From the NCBI GenBank assembly GCA_905331475.1, contig CAJNYU010001185.1:1-64000 (forward strand): 64,000 bases of DNA, written 5' to 3'. The notes below the pieces were generated by a model that did not search any database, was not told the origin of the DNA, and was given only the letters and a program-made list of their open reading frames with translations. Both the position numbers and the translations under genes were made by a program. Of the stretch, positions 47,016-58,967 are shown piece by piece (the first letter of the stretch is position 1; the number at the start of each line of letters is the position of its first letter). The DNA is from Rotaria socialis (Eukaryota; Rotifera; Eurotatoria; Philodinida; Philodinidae).

Positions 47016-47756
47016 ATGAAACGACCCTACTATTACAGCAAAAATGGTGAATCAATTGTAGAACCTAGTACAGCAGCTGTATGTATATGTGTCCTTCACT
47101 TATGTTCTTACTTGTCTAATAAACATGTGCATTAATGAAGAAGTAAGTGGTTGAGATTTAGAAGTGTTCTCGATATTCCCCAGGAACTTTGAAAATCAAA
47201 AGCTTGTCATTATAAAATCATAAAACGAATATTAATTTTGATGTTTTCCAATTTCATCCATGAACTTGAAAAACATCAAAATTACTGTCCACCTCATCAT
47301 CAAAAATACCTTTTTTCATGTTTTTCAAATCAATTCTTTTATATCTTTGTAGCAACGTCGGGTTATTTCAAGTACAATTACTGGTCAAATTTACAATATC
47401 ATGGGTGATGAATGGCAAGGTAATGAAAAATATATGATATCTCTTCATTGTAAACAATTTCGAATTTCGTAGAATTAGCAGATGCATTGCATCAATTGGC
47501 GGTAGCTCATGGTGCCGTGAGTCAGATCGAATTGGATGATCCACGTGTCGGTGATCTTTGGCTCGATTTTTTTATTGGGTAAGATTTTTCATCTATTGAT
47601 AATTTTTAAAGGATAATTTTTAGATATGATGATGCTGGTAGTGCTAAAAAATTCGTTAATTATCTTGAAGCTTTAAATAAAATTCAACCATTAAATCATA
47701 TTCGTATGATCGAGTATGCTCCAGGACCAAATCCTCAACCGCAACCAATTATTTAA
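47016..47756 (+). CDS. Small four-exon protein of unknown function, possibly RRM-like
   Basis: Exons 47016-47078, 47353-47419, 47473-47578, 47624-47756; 122 residues. Phases and GT-AG sites are all consistent. After MKRPYYYSKNGESIVEPSTA comes a segment that could fold as an RNA-recognition-like alpha/beta domain: TGQIYNIMGDEWQELADALH, a helix, DDPRVGDLWLDFFIGYDDAG and SAKKFVNYLEAL, ending in a Pro-rich tail (GPNPQPQPII). I do not recognise the family and see no classical RNP motif. An acceptor (TTTTATCAAATAG) lies 12 bases upstream of the ATG, so the 5' UTR is probably spliced. It is intact, although the conserved genes on both sides (DENND5, COPG) are decayed. Confidence 0.7.
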
Positions 47757-47764
47757 ATCTTAAA

Positions 47765-48410
47765 TTTTTGGTTTTCGTCATTATGTATTGAAACAAACCA
47801 ATCAATGATAATGAACATTTTGTTATTTCTTTTGTGGTTGTGGGTAGAAACAAAAAAAGCAATTAGTTGTTTATTTCTTCTTTTTACCGTTATGCGTTAA
47901 AAAAATCCATTGATTAAGATTTGGTTATCTTTTTTTCTGCTACCTGTTTAATTAAAGCAATCAACTGATTTACGTTTTTTTTGTGGTTATGCCTGCAAAC
48001 ACGTAATCAATTGCATGCTCAGTTTTTTTTGTGATTATTCCTTGAGACATTAACACTTGATTATTTCTTTTTTTGTGATCGTTAGTTTAAACTAAAAAAA
48101 TCCACTAATTTACTTGTTCTTCTCTTTTTTGGTTATACGTGTTTACATGCAAACATTTATAATTGATCACTTTGTGGTAATGCGTGAAAACACTAAATCG
48201 ATTGATAACATTCGGATATTTTTCTTTTGTGATTATCTGTTTAAACTACAAAACATCAATTGATTTACCTTTTCTGTTCTTTGTGGTTATGCGTGTTTCT
48301 ACGTAATTACTTGATTGTTAACTTTTTTCTTATGATCCTACATTGAAACAAAAAACAAGCAATCAATCATTCTTGACATTTTTTTTTCATTTTATATTAA
48401 ACCAAAAAAC
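47765..48410. repeat. Degenerate tandem repeat, about 75-80 bases per unit
   Basis: About eight units sharing TTTTGTGGTTATGCGT, then AAACA and AATCAATTGATT before a T-rich stretch. Identity between units is modest. It starts immediately after the stop of the gene at 47016-47756 and probably includes its 3' UTR. Confidence 0.65.
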
Positions 48411-49019
48411 AAATATTTGAGAAAGGGTCCACGATACCACTAATGATAGATTGATCTTCTGTGTATATTTCCATAATTATTCTAATATTACTTACTTTTT
48501 GATTGATAAAAATTGATAGCTCCTTTTTTATTAGCTCAGGAAGAGAAACGATTTTGAATTCTGTAACCATAATTGTTGAAGCAAAACATGCAAATTGCAA
48601 CTTTCCTATGTAGAATTAATAGCTGGATTATGAGAAGAACGAGATCATTCAATGCAAACCTGCCAAGTTTTTCTTATTAGAATTGATTGATACATATTAT
48701 TATTGATGTCATATTTAACATATTTAAAAAAAACATTCTCAATTTTGAACGGATACATAGTCAATTAAATATTACTAGTCCAAACAGTTAATTTATCTGT
48801 CTTAATTAATCTTTACATGTAGAATGATTATTCGTCTATAGTTCAACGAGATTCACAAGTCCAATGGTTATATAGATAAATAATAAACGGTTACCTTAAA
48901 TAACAATAACTTTTTTTTAGTATTGGTATTCAATTGAATATGTTTTTGACTGAATAGATAGCTAAAAGATTAATGCAAACAAATAGATATGTACAACGAA
49001 ACGTGGTGAATGAAAACCT
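48411..49019. other. No gene seen
   Basis: AT-rich sequence between the tandem repeat and CCCAGG copy 4. A 67-codon frame at 48397-48600 (minus) is unsupported. Confidence 0.4.
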
Positions 49020-49275
49020 CCCAGGTCAAACAATCAGACAGTAAGATCTTCTACGATCGTATCTCTGATCTTATATGATCTTGTAAGATCAGATGAAATC
49101 ATACGAAAAATCATAAAGCCAGATCGTCGTATCAATGCGAACTGTAAGATTTCTGTAAGATCTTACAAGAATCTTGAAATCTTACAGTACGAATTGATAC
49201 GATAATCTGGCTTTATGATTTTTCGTATGATTCAATCTGATCTTACAAGATCTGTGTCTGATTTTTTCACCTGGG
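49020..49275. mobile_element. CCCAGG hairpin element, copy 4
   Basis: Begins CCCAGGTCAAAC and ends TTCACCTGGG; the flanks are CT and TT, so the duplication is imperfect here. Long hairpin: CATACGAAAAATCATAAAGC with its complement at about 49210-49230, and an inner GTAAGATCTTAC palindrome. GATCTTAC/GTAAGATC recurs throughout. Confidence 0.8.
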
Positions 49276-49498
49276 TTGTAATGATATCGGGCGATGTTTA
49301 CTTCAATTGTTTTGTAAATATAGTTGGTTTTCTTGATTAGACACAATGATATTACAATGATTGATGAAAGAGTGCTCTTGTGTTTAGATTATTTAGAGTA
49401 GGAGAATGATAAGTTAAATTGCACTCACACATCAATAAAAAGTTCCGTGCAACAAAAACAAGTAGACTAATAAAATTTAAAAATGTATTTTTTTTCAT

Positions 49499-50945
49499 TT
49501 ATCCTACCGCTGAGGCGATAACTTGCACAGCTGATTCATCGGTTGAACGTCTTGTTAATTGCATTGTTATAGCTTATGCTCCCGGATCTGCTGATGTTCT
49601 ACCTAATGCCATTTTCGCTCGAACAAGTACATCATGTTCACCACGATAAACATCCGCTAAATAAAGTACATGTAATACTTTGCCTTCTGGAACTTTGTCT
49701 GATCATTCACAAGCTAGCATGCCCATGTAACTTATTATCTTCTTCACACATTCTATAATAAACGTAAAATTAAATAATAAAAAGGGAAAAGATAAAAATT
49801 AATAATAACTTTCAACTGTTGGAATTGGTAATGTATATATATCTTCAAGTTCATTTTCAACTTCAATTTCATCACACGAAGCAGACCAATTTGGTTTAAG
49901 TACTTTTTGTGCATGATCACTAACGGTAATTTCAATATCTTCAAGCTATAAAAACAAGAAAAAGAAATCACTATCGAATAAATAACAGAAAAATACGAAT
50001 CTCAAATTCGGCAGCATAATCTTCTTCATCGTCGGGTACACCTACCTGTAGCTGGATCACAATCTTTAACTCTCTATTTCATTGTACATACCAATGTATC
50101 AGTTACAGCTGATGTTATCATCAGGTAATTTAACTAATGCATACGTTGTACCCGTATCATTACATTTAATAATTGGACATGGAATATAATTAACAACTTC
50201 AAAACTTTCACCAGAACCATCCATTTGAACAGTAACTTTCTCTAATAATTGATTATTTAATGCATTATTTATATCAAACTAGATCGAAAAACAATATATA
50301 ATAATAAAGCAAGGAAATTAGTAGAATCTTTACTTGAAAAACAATATAATGACTAAAAAGCATCTTTAATTCATCGTACAACATATTCAACTTCATGGTC
50401 AGTGAAATAAGCAGCTAATGATGATTTGAATATGGGACCCAAATGAGCAAATTCTGGTATAGCCAACAATTTTTCATACGTATCTTCTCGGTTTGTTTTC
50501 GTTTCAGTTCCTGCTCGTGGAAGACCAATACCAATACTTATATCCGCTAAATCAGAAAAAAACAATCCTCATTAAATAATAAAAATTAATTTGAATATTC
50601 AACCTTTAGGCTGTTCAACTGGAACCGTTTCAGTAAGTACTGATGGAACATCAAATGGTTTAGTTGTTGGTTTCATCGTATTACGATGTAAAAGACCTTC
50701 AACAGGTGATAATGATACGTTCATTGGTGAACCATCAAATATTCTATTTTATTTTATTCAATTTATCTATTATACTTACAATTGAGAACATAAGTTGAAT
50801 TAAGTCCTTTATCATTTTGTTTTAATAATTGTTAATAAAACGTAGCACAATCACGAACTTCATCATCTTGATCACGTGTTGTTCGTTGTAAAAGTACCAA
50901 AATATTCGGTAATAATTCTTCGGATGGTGTGAGATTGGATAGGGG
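49499..50945 (-). pseudogene. COPG: Coatomer gamma subunit, decayed C-terminal half
   Basis: Remnant of gamma-COP, a COPI vesicle-coat subunit. On the minus strand: [22 protein letters not shown], then RNTMKPTTKPFDVPS, the appendage domain pieces FAHLGPIFKSSLAAYFTD, FDINNALNNQLLEKVTVQMD, YALVKLPDD, LEDIEITVSDHAQKVLKPNW, and the C-terminus [19 protein letters not shown] and TMQLTRRSTDE. Exon order and acceptor/donor positions follow a normal gene, but there are stops (TAA near 50832 after ATFY, TGA/TAG after EYVVR near 50375, TAA at 49574) and broken junctions. Sequence N-terminal to ELLPNIL is missing; homology stops at about 50945, beside a GC-rich CACCC tract. Confidence 0.88.
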
Positions 50946-52694
50946 TGTCACCCTTCTTTTAGTCTACACCCCCACCTCCCACACCCACACCCCGGTAGAT
51001 GATTAATCTTAAACAGTACAGCTAATGAATCTATATTGGGAGTTTTCTCAGAGATTTTCTTTGACGCACAGATATTCATACTTTTAAATAGAAGATAAAT
51101 CTCTTTATTATCTTTAAAAGAGAAAATTTAGAACTAAATTGTTTGTCAATTACCGAAGATATCAGATGAAGCAATATATTACAGTTAATATTCTTATTTC
51201 ACACATTTTCATTTTTGTGAGTTAGAAAGAAATATACAAAAAAAAATCTTCCAAATGAATCAAATGATTATGTCAAAATAATGTTCAGCTTCAATTTTCT
51301 CTTGAAGGTGAAACAGATAATAATTAATGCTCAAAAGATTAAGCTTCACAGTTTCGTTCAAATTCTTTTAAATTTTTTCTAGAGATCATTTTGACATCAA
51401 TCGAGGATAAAACGATATAAGAGATTAGTAAATTAATTGAAAACATTTCAGGTTGAATCGGAGAAAGTCAATTGTCAACATCATGGTAGTTCTACCAGAA
51501 ATCTCATCAATACGGTGACTATCAGCATCCAAGCTAAAACTTTCTGTAATTGAAGGACTCGCTACTATAAGACCTATCGTTAAAAAATTCATAGAAAAAG
51601 TTCGTTAGCAACAGGTTTTTTGTTTTGACCAAAATGTATCATCTTTCGACCAATGATCATAATTTTCGTCATTTTGTGGTAGCAACTTTTTTCGATTAAG
51701 AAACACTATAATTCGGATTAAATATACTAGTGTATAGTACTAAGTTAGTAGTTTCAGTTCATCAATATATCGGTCGGTTCATATCTGTAATATACGAATT
51801 TTTTCTATGGGTAAAAATGCAAAAGTAGCAAAAATAGGCTTTTTTGTGATGTTATTTTTCACATTATAATATACCGATTAACCATTCGTTTTCATATTAT
51901 TATATACTTACTTCGAACGCCACCTAGATAGGATTTTGATCAAAACGAAATAAAACGTGCTTTTTCTTTGTTTGAAAAATCAATTTTGTTGATTGCATAA
52001 CAAATAATGAAAGTTGTACCTTCCGTTCGGTATCAGATAAAATGACAAATATTGCAGATTCAATTGCCTATTTTTCTGACTAAATCACACCGACATCTCT
52101 CAATAGAATATCAAACACGTTGCACCGCAGTAAACAAAGATTTTCATTAAAATTTCAGGATTTGTACAGCTTATAATTTAATAGTTTTGATAAAAATGTT
52201 TTTAGTAAAATTTATGTTTTCATTAGGATAGGCCCAAGTATTAGCAACAGTGGAACAAAGTACCTTAAAAAAAAACTTCATAAATATCTTTTGATCGATT
52301 TCTATACTAAAACGAGGTCGAAAAGAAAAGTCAATAAAATACTCAAGTTTCTCGTAACGTGGAACATCTAGCTATAATAATTTTGATTTTAATTCGAACG
52401 TGTGAGTGTGAATCTTCTCTTTGAAGCATCCATATTTAGACATCGATAAATTAAATTGACTTTTATTTAAAATCTGCCAAAGCTATGACGTGATCTAAAT
52501 CTTGTTCATAGTATATTGACATTTTATTTTCTCATGAATTTCTCTTTCTATCAGATATATATATCTGATAGAAAAGCAAAACCTATTTATAATAGAATAG
52601 TTTATTGAAAATATCATCGTTGACATTTTTTTTTCTGAAAATATTTAAATTCGAGTTTCGTTCTTTGTTTTTTTTAAAGTGTAAACTAAACATT
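50946..52694. other. Mostly empty region with one possible orphan exon
   Basis: 50941-50997 is rich in CACCC (CCCACACCCACACCCC). At about 51448-51590 the minus strand is open for some 44 codons with coding-like composition (SPSITESFSLDADSHRIDEI), possibly an exon of another decayed gene; no family recognised. TATCAGATATATATATCTGATA at 52552-52573 is a perfect palindrome. No other feature seen. Confidence 0.4.
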
Positions 52695-54343
52695 TTATTT
52701 TTTTGTAAGTAAAGGTCCAATATGAACAAGAAAACTAGTTGATATTTGATTTCTTTTTGAAATACTTTTATGAATTTTAATCCATTGATATAATATTTGT
52801 TTCCAATCATTTAAAATATTTTCACTAAGTTCAATAATTTCAGTTTTCTTTTTTTCAATTCGATTGAAATGATTGATTTGTTCATATTTTAAAACGTTAG
52901 CCATTTCATTTAAATGGAGATAAATTCCACGAGAATAAAGAGATAACACTAATTCATATCTGCTAAGTTTATTTATATTCTTAATTAATATTTGATCATC
53001 ATTAAATATTCGATTTTGCCAATTTTCAATTTGTTTTATAATTGAGTAATTATTTAATAAATATTTACTAATAAATGATGAATGTAATATTGATTGATGA
53101 ACTAATAATAAATGTTGACGCTCAATTGATGATAAATTAAGATTTCTATTAAATAATGAACTTGTTTCTTCAATTGATGACATTATTGATTCAAATCGAT
53201 CATTTGCACTGGAAATCTTTAAATCGAGGTTTATTTTTATTTTTATAAAATATATTTTTCTACATTTCTATATTATGAGTAAGAAAATGTTCTGTTGTTT
53301 CTTATAATTCTACCAAATAATTATTAGATCCATTAGAAATATTTTTATTTATTCTCACATGAATTAAATCATATATATTTAGAAACGATAAAATTTATGT
53401 ATATAAAATAATTCCTTCAGCTATCAATATTAATTATTTTCTTTGTTAAAATTCGAATAAAATCTGTTTAATTTATTGAAAATTTATATAAAACAAAATA
53501 CTATATTTTTAAATATTCTTTTAAACGACCTTGAATTGAAAGTTTATTTCAAACATGTGAATTAACCTTAAAAAAATCACAATTAAACTGAGACATTCTC
53601 GAAAACTATTTTTTGTTGGAAAAATAAATTTATTATTTATATCTTTGTGAAAATGAAATATTTTTCTGAATCGTTTTAATACTACATGTAAAATTAGCTT
53701 TCAATTTATTCTAATTGTTTGAAATAAAAATTTCAATAGATCTAAGTTAATTTACTTTATTTATAAATTGTATAATTGATATAAAATCATGAATTTTTTC
53801 TGAATCATATTGACGTTTACTTAATTTAATTAATGAATCAATAATTGACGATGATACATTTGCATCATCTTTTAAAAATTCAACCTAAAATATTATTTTA
53901 TCCTTTAATAATAAGAAATTATTTTCTATAAAAACCTTTTGTTTAGGCATAATTAATGTCGATGGAAGATATTTTGGAGCAATGAGTGCAAGAAGAGGTG
54001 CACTATAACCAATAATAGGCATTGCAAATAGTAAAACAAATGGAGCTCCAATACGAATATCGTAACGATATTGTTCTAACGTTAAATAATCAAGACGTGT
54101 TAACGAGTTCACATCTCTATTGGAAAAATATTTATTGTATTAGAGAAAAGAAAACAAATCGAACTTTTTCCGAATTTCTCGAGCTGTTTTATAATTATCA
54201 TAAAGTAATTTTGATCCAATCCAATAATGATTAAGCACATATCGAATACGAGATAAAAATGAACCTTTTTCTCGTAGTGAGCTTAAACTGTGAATATTTG
54301 TATGTAGAATTTTACTAGATTTGAATACACATAGGTTTTGCAT
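52695..54343 (-). CDS. LETMD1: LETM1-domain protein (LETMD1-like)
   Basis: Mitochondrial inner-membrane protein of the LETM family. Exons 54165-54343, 53936-54116, 53756-53884, 52695-53216; 1011 bases, 336 residues (human LETMD1 is 360). The N-terminus (MQNLCVFKSSKILHT) is basic and could target mitochondria. A transmembrane segment lies at about residues 86-115 (APFVLLFAMPIIGYSAPLLA followed by the typical KYLPSTLIMP). The C-terminal LETM1 ribosome-binding-like domain contains INKLSRYELVLSLYSRGIYL, matching the family's L...EL..A...RG pattern, followed by helical charged sequence. It lacks the long coiled coils and EF hand of LETM1 itself, so LETMD1 is the better match. Intron 3 (539 bases) is long for this genome. 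Confidence 0.82.
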
Positions 54344-54778
54344 TATTTTCTAGTCGGTAACTGTCACAATATGTCCAAATAGCTCACCGAGCATTTATAC
54401 ATGGATACAGATTCTAATTCCAATGAGAATTATTCGATAGAGGTCCCTATTATCTATATGTTCAATATCGTACATCATCATTTATAATCGAATAAATGTT
54501 TAATAAATCAAAGCTCTTTTTAACTTTGAGTCTACAACAGAAATCTGAGCGAATGTGCCTATATTGATGTATTTAGAATTTAAAATTTATCGCAAAATCA
54601 AATTCTGCTTGAGCACATTAGGTTTTGACAAAATAGAAGCACAAGAATTTACCGACAATAAGAGATCATGAGAATAGTTATGAATTAATCGTAGCCGATG
54701 TCGACAATTACGAACTTCATATATGCTATCGATACGCAATCAGAATGATTTTGTTTTAGCGGTTTACATGGTCCAGTA
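54344..54778. other. No gene seen
   Basis: Upstream flank of the LETMD1-like gene; AT-rich, nothing recognisable. Confidence 0.4.
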
Positions 54779-55832
54779 CAGAGATCCGAGACTCGCCGAG
54801 TTTCCCCGCCTCGCCNNNNNNNNNNGGCGTGGCGAGGCGGCATTCTTCGTACCACGGTGAGTACGAGTTGAGTTTGTAACTCGCCGAGTCGACTCGTCTA
54901 TACTTACAATGTCATTTCTGATGAATAAATGGTAAATCAATATCGAGACCTTAGAATTTTATTATAGATTCGTTTTTCGAGTATCTATTGGCGATGAAAC
55001 TTAACTAATCGGAAGAATGAATAAATAAACACACATGCATATATGTTTGGGGCAAAATTAGGATTTGACTAGACATAAATTCATACAATGGAAATAAATA
55101 AAATAAAAATAGAATAACTGATGTCATTAAACAATATCTTTTTTATTGTCATAAACATTTTCCGAATCAAAGTTCTTTATAGTCTATTTCAGCAGGGGAA
55201 GTTGTGGACGTAGGATGGATGAATAAAATAATGAGGAGCAAAACAACATCCTAGAGCTCCTGCATATCTGAAAGTTATACGTTAGAGCATCATATAAGTC
55301 TATTCTCTAGAAGTCAAGAGTTTCGAGTCCACCAGAGCTCAGAATCCATGAAACCCAAGCAAGTCTCTATCTGTACGATAACTGACACTAAAGTTTCTTT
55401 TTTTCCATTTCACTACACTTTTGAGTAAAACACATGACTATATGAATTTATCTCTAGTTGAATCCTAATTTTCTTCCAGCAAAATCAGGATTTGAATGCT
55501 TCCCGAAAAAAGATCTTGTTCTGTATTGGAATTCGAGCTTTGACCAGGCAAAATAAGAATTACAATTTTGCTCAAAATATATATTTATCTATTCGATCTA
55601 GACCAGTCATTTCATTTTTGTAATTTTGTATTGTTTTTTTTTCAATTTATTCATATGTATTAACTGTACTTAATGAGATATAAAGAAATAAAAGATAGTA
55701 ATTGTTGTAGGTGGCTGAGAAACTAACTAAAAGAATCTTTTTAAGATAGATACTAGGCGAGGCAGCAATATTCAACTCGCCAGTATGACGAGGCGGTGGC
55801 GACTCGTGTTTTTGACTGACTCGCGGATCTCT
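54779..55832. mobile_element. 1.05-kb TIR element with GC-rich ends (AGAGATCCG)
   Basis: The left end AGAGATCCGAGACTCGCCGA and, inverted from 55832, AGAGATCCGCGAGTCAGTC. Both ends are full of ACTCGCC/GGCGAG and CGAGGCGG motifs; the middle is ordinary AT-rich DNA with no transposase. The left subterminal hairpin coincides with an assembly gap, consistent with a structure that is hard to sequence. Confidence 0.8.
54816..54825. other. Assembly gap (10 N)
   Basis: Ten Ns between CCCCGCCTCGCC and GGCGTGGCGAGGCGG, i.e. at the tip of a GC-rich hairpin. The true length is unknown. Confidence 0.98.
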
Positions 55833-55849
55833 AATTTATATATCCAATT

Positions 55850-56425
55850 TTAGCGAACCTAAATCAGCTCTTCCTCGCAGAATCACCGGAGAGTCCCCAT
55901 AAAACTGAGAAATCCCCAGGAGCTCACTGGGAACTCCATGAAAAATCCGAAGGGAGTGCCCGAATTCGACAGAGCAGTTAAAAAGTAAAAGCTTCCTGGG
56001 GGATTGATCAAGGAGTGCAGAAATGTATTCACCGTTTTCTTTTGCTCTTATGAAAATATGTAAGAAATTCAAAATTAGGAAGAAATTATTGTTTACATTT
56101 AACATCAAATTTTGCCCGAGTGATAAATATCATTTAGACTTCTACCTATGCCCTCTCAACGATAACTCATCATTTGAGATGATTTAACAATCACAGTAGC
56201 TGTCCACTGAGACGAGGCCTATTAAATGGCTTAAGTAGAAGATCCTCGTAGAATGAGATAGATTGAAAAAAATGGATTTCGGTTCACATGAAGCTACCTG
56301 ATAATTTCTGTGTGACTTCCTAAGAAGTCACCAGAGAGTCTCTGAAGATTCGCTGTCAGAATTTCCCGGGGGGAGTTTTACAAGGAACTCCTGGGGACTT
56401 ACTATATGGGGGAGTTGACTAGAGA
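55850..56425. mobile_element. Probable hairpin-ended element with GGAGTTCC motifs
   Basis: Two GC-rich blocks (55870-56015 and 56330-56425) flank an AT-rich core. AATCCCCAGGAGCTCACTGG on the left pairs with the complement of AAGGAACTCCTGGGGACTT on the right, and GGGGA, GAACTCC and GGAGT permutations fill both. Similar to the motif-saturated ends of the other elements here. Edges were not resolved. Confidence 0.6.
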
Positions 56426-57017
56426 ATACAAAATGGAGATCAAACAAATATTTTTTCATGAATCTAACGAAATATAAGTTTTATTTTATTATTATTCCCA
56501 TTGAAATAAATTCGATAAGATACCTTAAATAAGAAAGTATCTATAGTAATGATAAAAACAATTCTTGTTACTGTTTGTATTGTTTTTTCTCTAGTCTTAT
56601 TGTGTTAGACTTTGAATCCAAGAGAAGTTTTCTCTCGTTTACATCTTAATCAAAAGCAACTCTATTTTGTTTTATGTGTTGTTTCAAATGTGATAGTACA
56701 TCTCAATATGGATCTTATTTTCATACTTCAGATTGAAATTGTAATTTTTTTCTTTGTTATTTATCTTTGACTTTTTTACAAATAAATCTAACTATGTTTA
56801 TTAAAAAACATGATCATATTGAATTTTGAAATTAAAGAAAAACATGACTGAAGTGAAATAGATTCTAGTTTTATAAAAGCTGATAGAAATCTGGTTTTAG
56901 ATGTTTCATGTAGAAAATTTTCTTTTTCGATTTTAAAATGTTTATAATAAAAATTATTCAAACAATAATTTATAATAAAAATTAAAGAAAAAAAAGAGAT
57001 TTGAATAATAATTATCT

Positions 57018-57401
57018 TTATTTCGACTGATTTTGGATTGTTGGCAGCCAATATGGATCAATAATTAATATAATTAAAGGTAAAACAATTGATAGAATCA
57101 ATCCTATTACAATCACAATTGCAATAATTATTTGAATTTTTTTTGAGAACATTTTTGGTACATTATTTAAAGATTTACTATAGAAAAAATGAAATAATTG
57201 AACGTATATTTCAAATAAGAAATTTAAAGAAAGAAACTTGGAAAATTACTCGATAGTTATTGATATTTCACGTTGAATAGTCCAATCTGGATTCCAAAGA
57301 GATTTTGATTTAAATTCATTTTCATCAACGTCACTATGAAAATTAACAGCAGATGGACAAATATAAGGTAATGAGTGTTCTTCTAGTTCGACTTTAGTCA
57401 T
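57018..57401 (-). CDS. Small single-pass membrane protein, unknown
   Basis: Exons 57250-57401 and 57018-57177; the 72-base intron runs GTAATTTTCC...TTTCTATAG; 103 residues. The N-terminal half is polar and acidic (MTKVELEEHSLPYICPSAV...). The C-terminal half has one strong hydrophobic helix (QIIIAIVIVIGLILSIVLPL) ending IIDPYWLPTIQNQSK, so it is either a tail-anchored or a type II-like membrane protein. No family recognised. The intron phase joins GA|T correctly, which supports a real gene. Confidence 0.65.
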
Positions 57402-58967
57402 TGCTTCTCAAATGACAAAAGAAAAAAGAAAACAAACAATGAATGAAAGACTATACATTTATTTTTATCGCAATTCCAATAAACTTATATAACTCTTCAA
57501 CTTATAATTAAATTTTTTTTCTTTCATTTTTTGATTAAGAAATAATAAACTGACTTTTTCTTTTCGTTTCTTTTTCTATTTTATCGTAAATAAAATTGAA
57601 ACCTAAGTTTTCTTTTCATGTTAAACATAGAATGTTTCTTTTCTCCGAAAAAATTTCATCGACAAAATCAAATGCTATTTTATAAAAGAAAACTTCCTTT
57701 ACTGAAACTCTTAATGAAAACTTCTGCCGAAAAGAAACTTTTCTATGAGTTTATGAGTTAGATTTTGAAGAATTTATCTTCTAAAATTTAAAAAATAAAT
57801 CTATGAACAAAAATAAGATCAAGCTTTCTGTTTATTATATTTCTTTTTGTTAATTAAATCAAATAGTTTTTGTGGCTACTGTTTTTTTCTTTCGTTGATA
57901 GTCTTCAGAAGAAATGTTTCTATTTTTTCCTACGTTAACAAAAATATTTACTAAAGCAAAATCAGAAGACGATTATATGCAAATAAAAACAATAAAGAAA
58001 ATTTTCAACTCATAAAAAAATGAATGGTCCATTTTTCCACAAAGACAATTCAATTTTCGACTTTCAGTTGTCTGATTTATAGAATTTACCGTTCATATTA
58101 CTTTTTTTCTATGTATTTTTAAATGGACTATGAAAATTTAAAGATTCGACACATCACTTTATACATTTATTATTCAACTAAGTTGTTTTCTTACATAGAA
58201 ATTTAATACAAATAAATTCTAATAAGAATTTTTTGTATGAAAATATTCTCGTCCAACTTTCGATTTCTATTTTTTCACAAAATCAAATTCTTTTATTAAA
58301 TCAAACCTACTAGTCTAGAGTAATCTTTTAATATAGTTTCATTTTGTTTAAAGATTAATTCAAATTGAAAATATCAAGAATTTCTAAAGTAAAAAGAAAG
58401 ATTTTTTCTTAGTAATGACTTGAATCGATCTGAAACGAGTCTTTGTAAGTTATTTGGATCTGGTCATAGTTTCAGCTTCTTCTTTTCAATCATATAGTTC
58501 GAAAATATGATTAGTTTTCAATCAAGAATTTTATTGAGTAAGATACTTATTATGTTAGTTTGAAAATGATAAAATCAAAATTTTAATCTGTTTTACAACT
58601 AATTGATTTCTGTTGTGATTATTTATAATAATTCAATAAATATTTCTCGCAAAGATTTTTTCAATTGCAATATGTTTTATTCTATGAACAAGAGTGACAT
58701 CTTTTCAAATTATCAATCGTAAAAATATAAATCATCGTCAAATATAGAAAAACAAAACACTATTGTAAATAGCGAACAAATTAAGATTTCGATTAATAAT
58801 AAATGTCTTAGATTTTGCGAGGAATTTTAGAATTGCTTGGCTATTTGAATGCACCAATACGTAACTCTATTTTGTATTATTATTTTTCTTTATTTTTTAC
58901 AAATGTTTTTTTACTATACTTCATCAGATTTGTGTAAAACTTAAATGAGATAAGATAATAATACTCA
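57402..58967. other. AT-rich intergenic region
   Basis: Lies between divergent genes (57401 minus and 58968 plus). No coding sequence or repeat recognised; both promoters should lie here. Confidence 0.45.

Noticed and set aside
52552..52573. Perfect palindrome around ATATATAT
   Set aside because: Short AT-rich palindromes are expected by chance in this composition.
56788..57051. 87-codon minus frame overlapping the membrane-protein gene
   Set aside because: Different frame from the two well-spliced exons and no features of its own.
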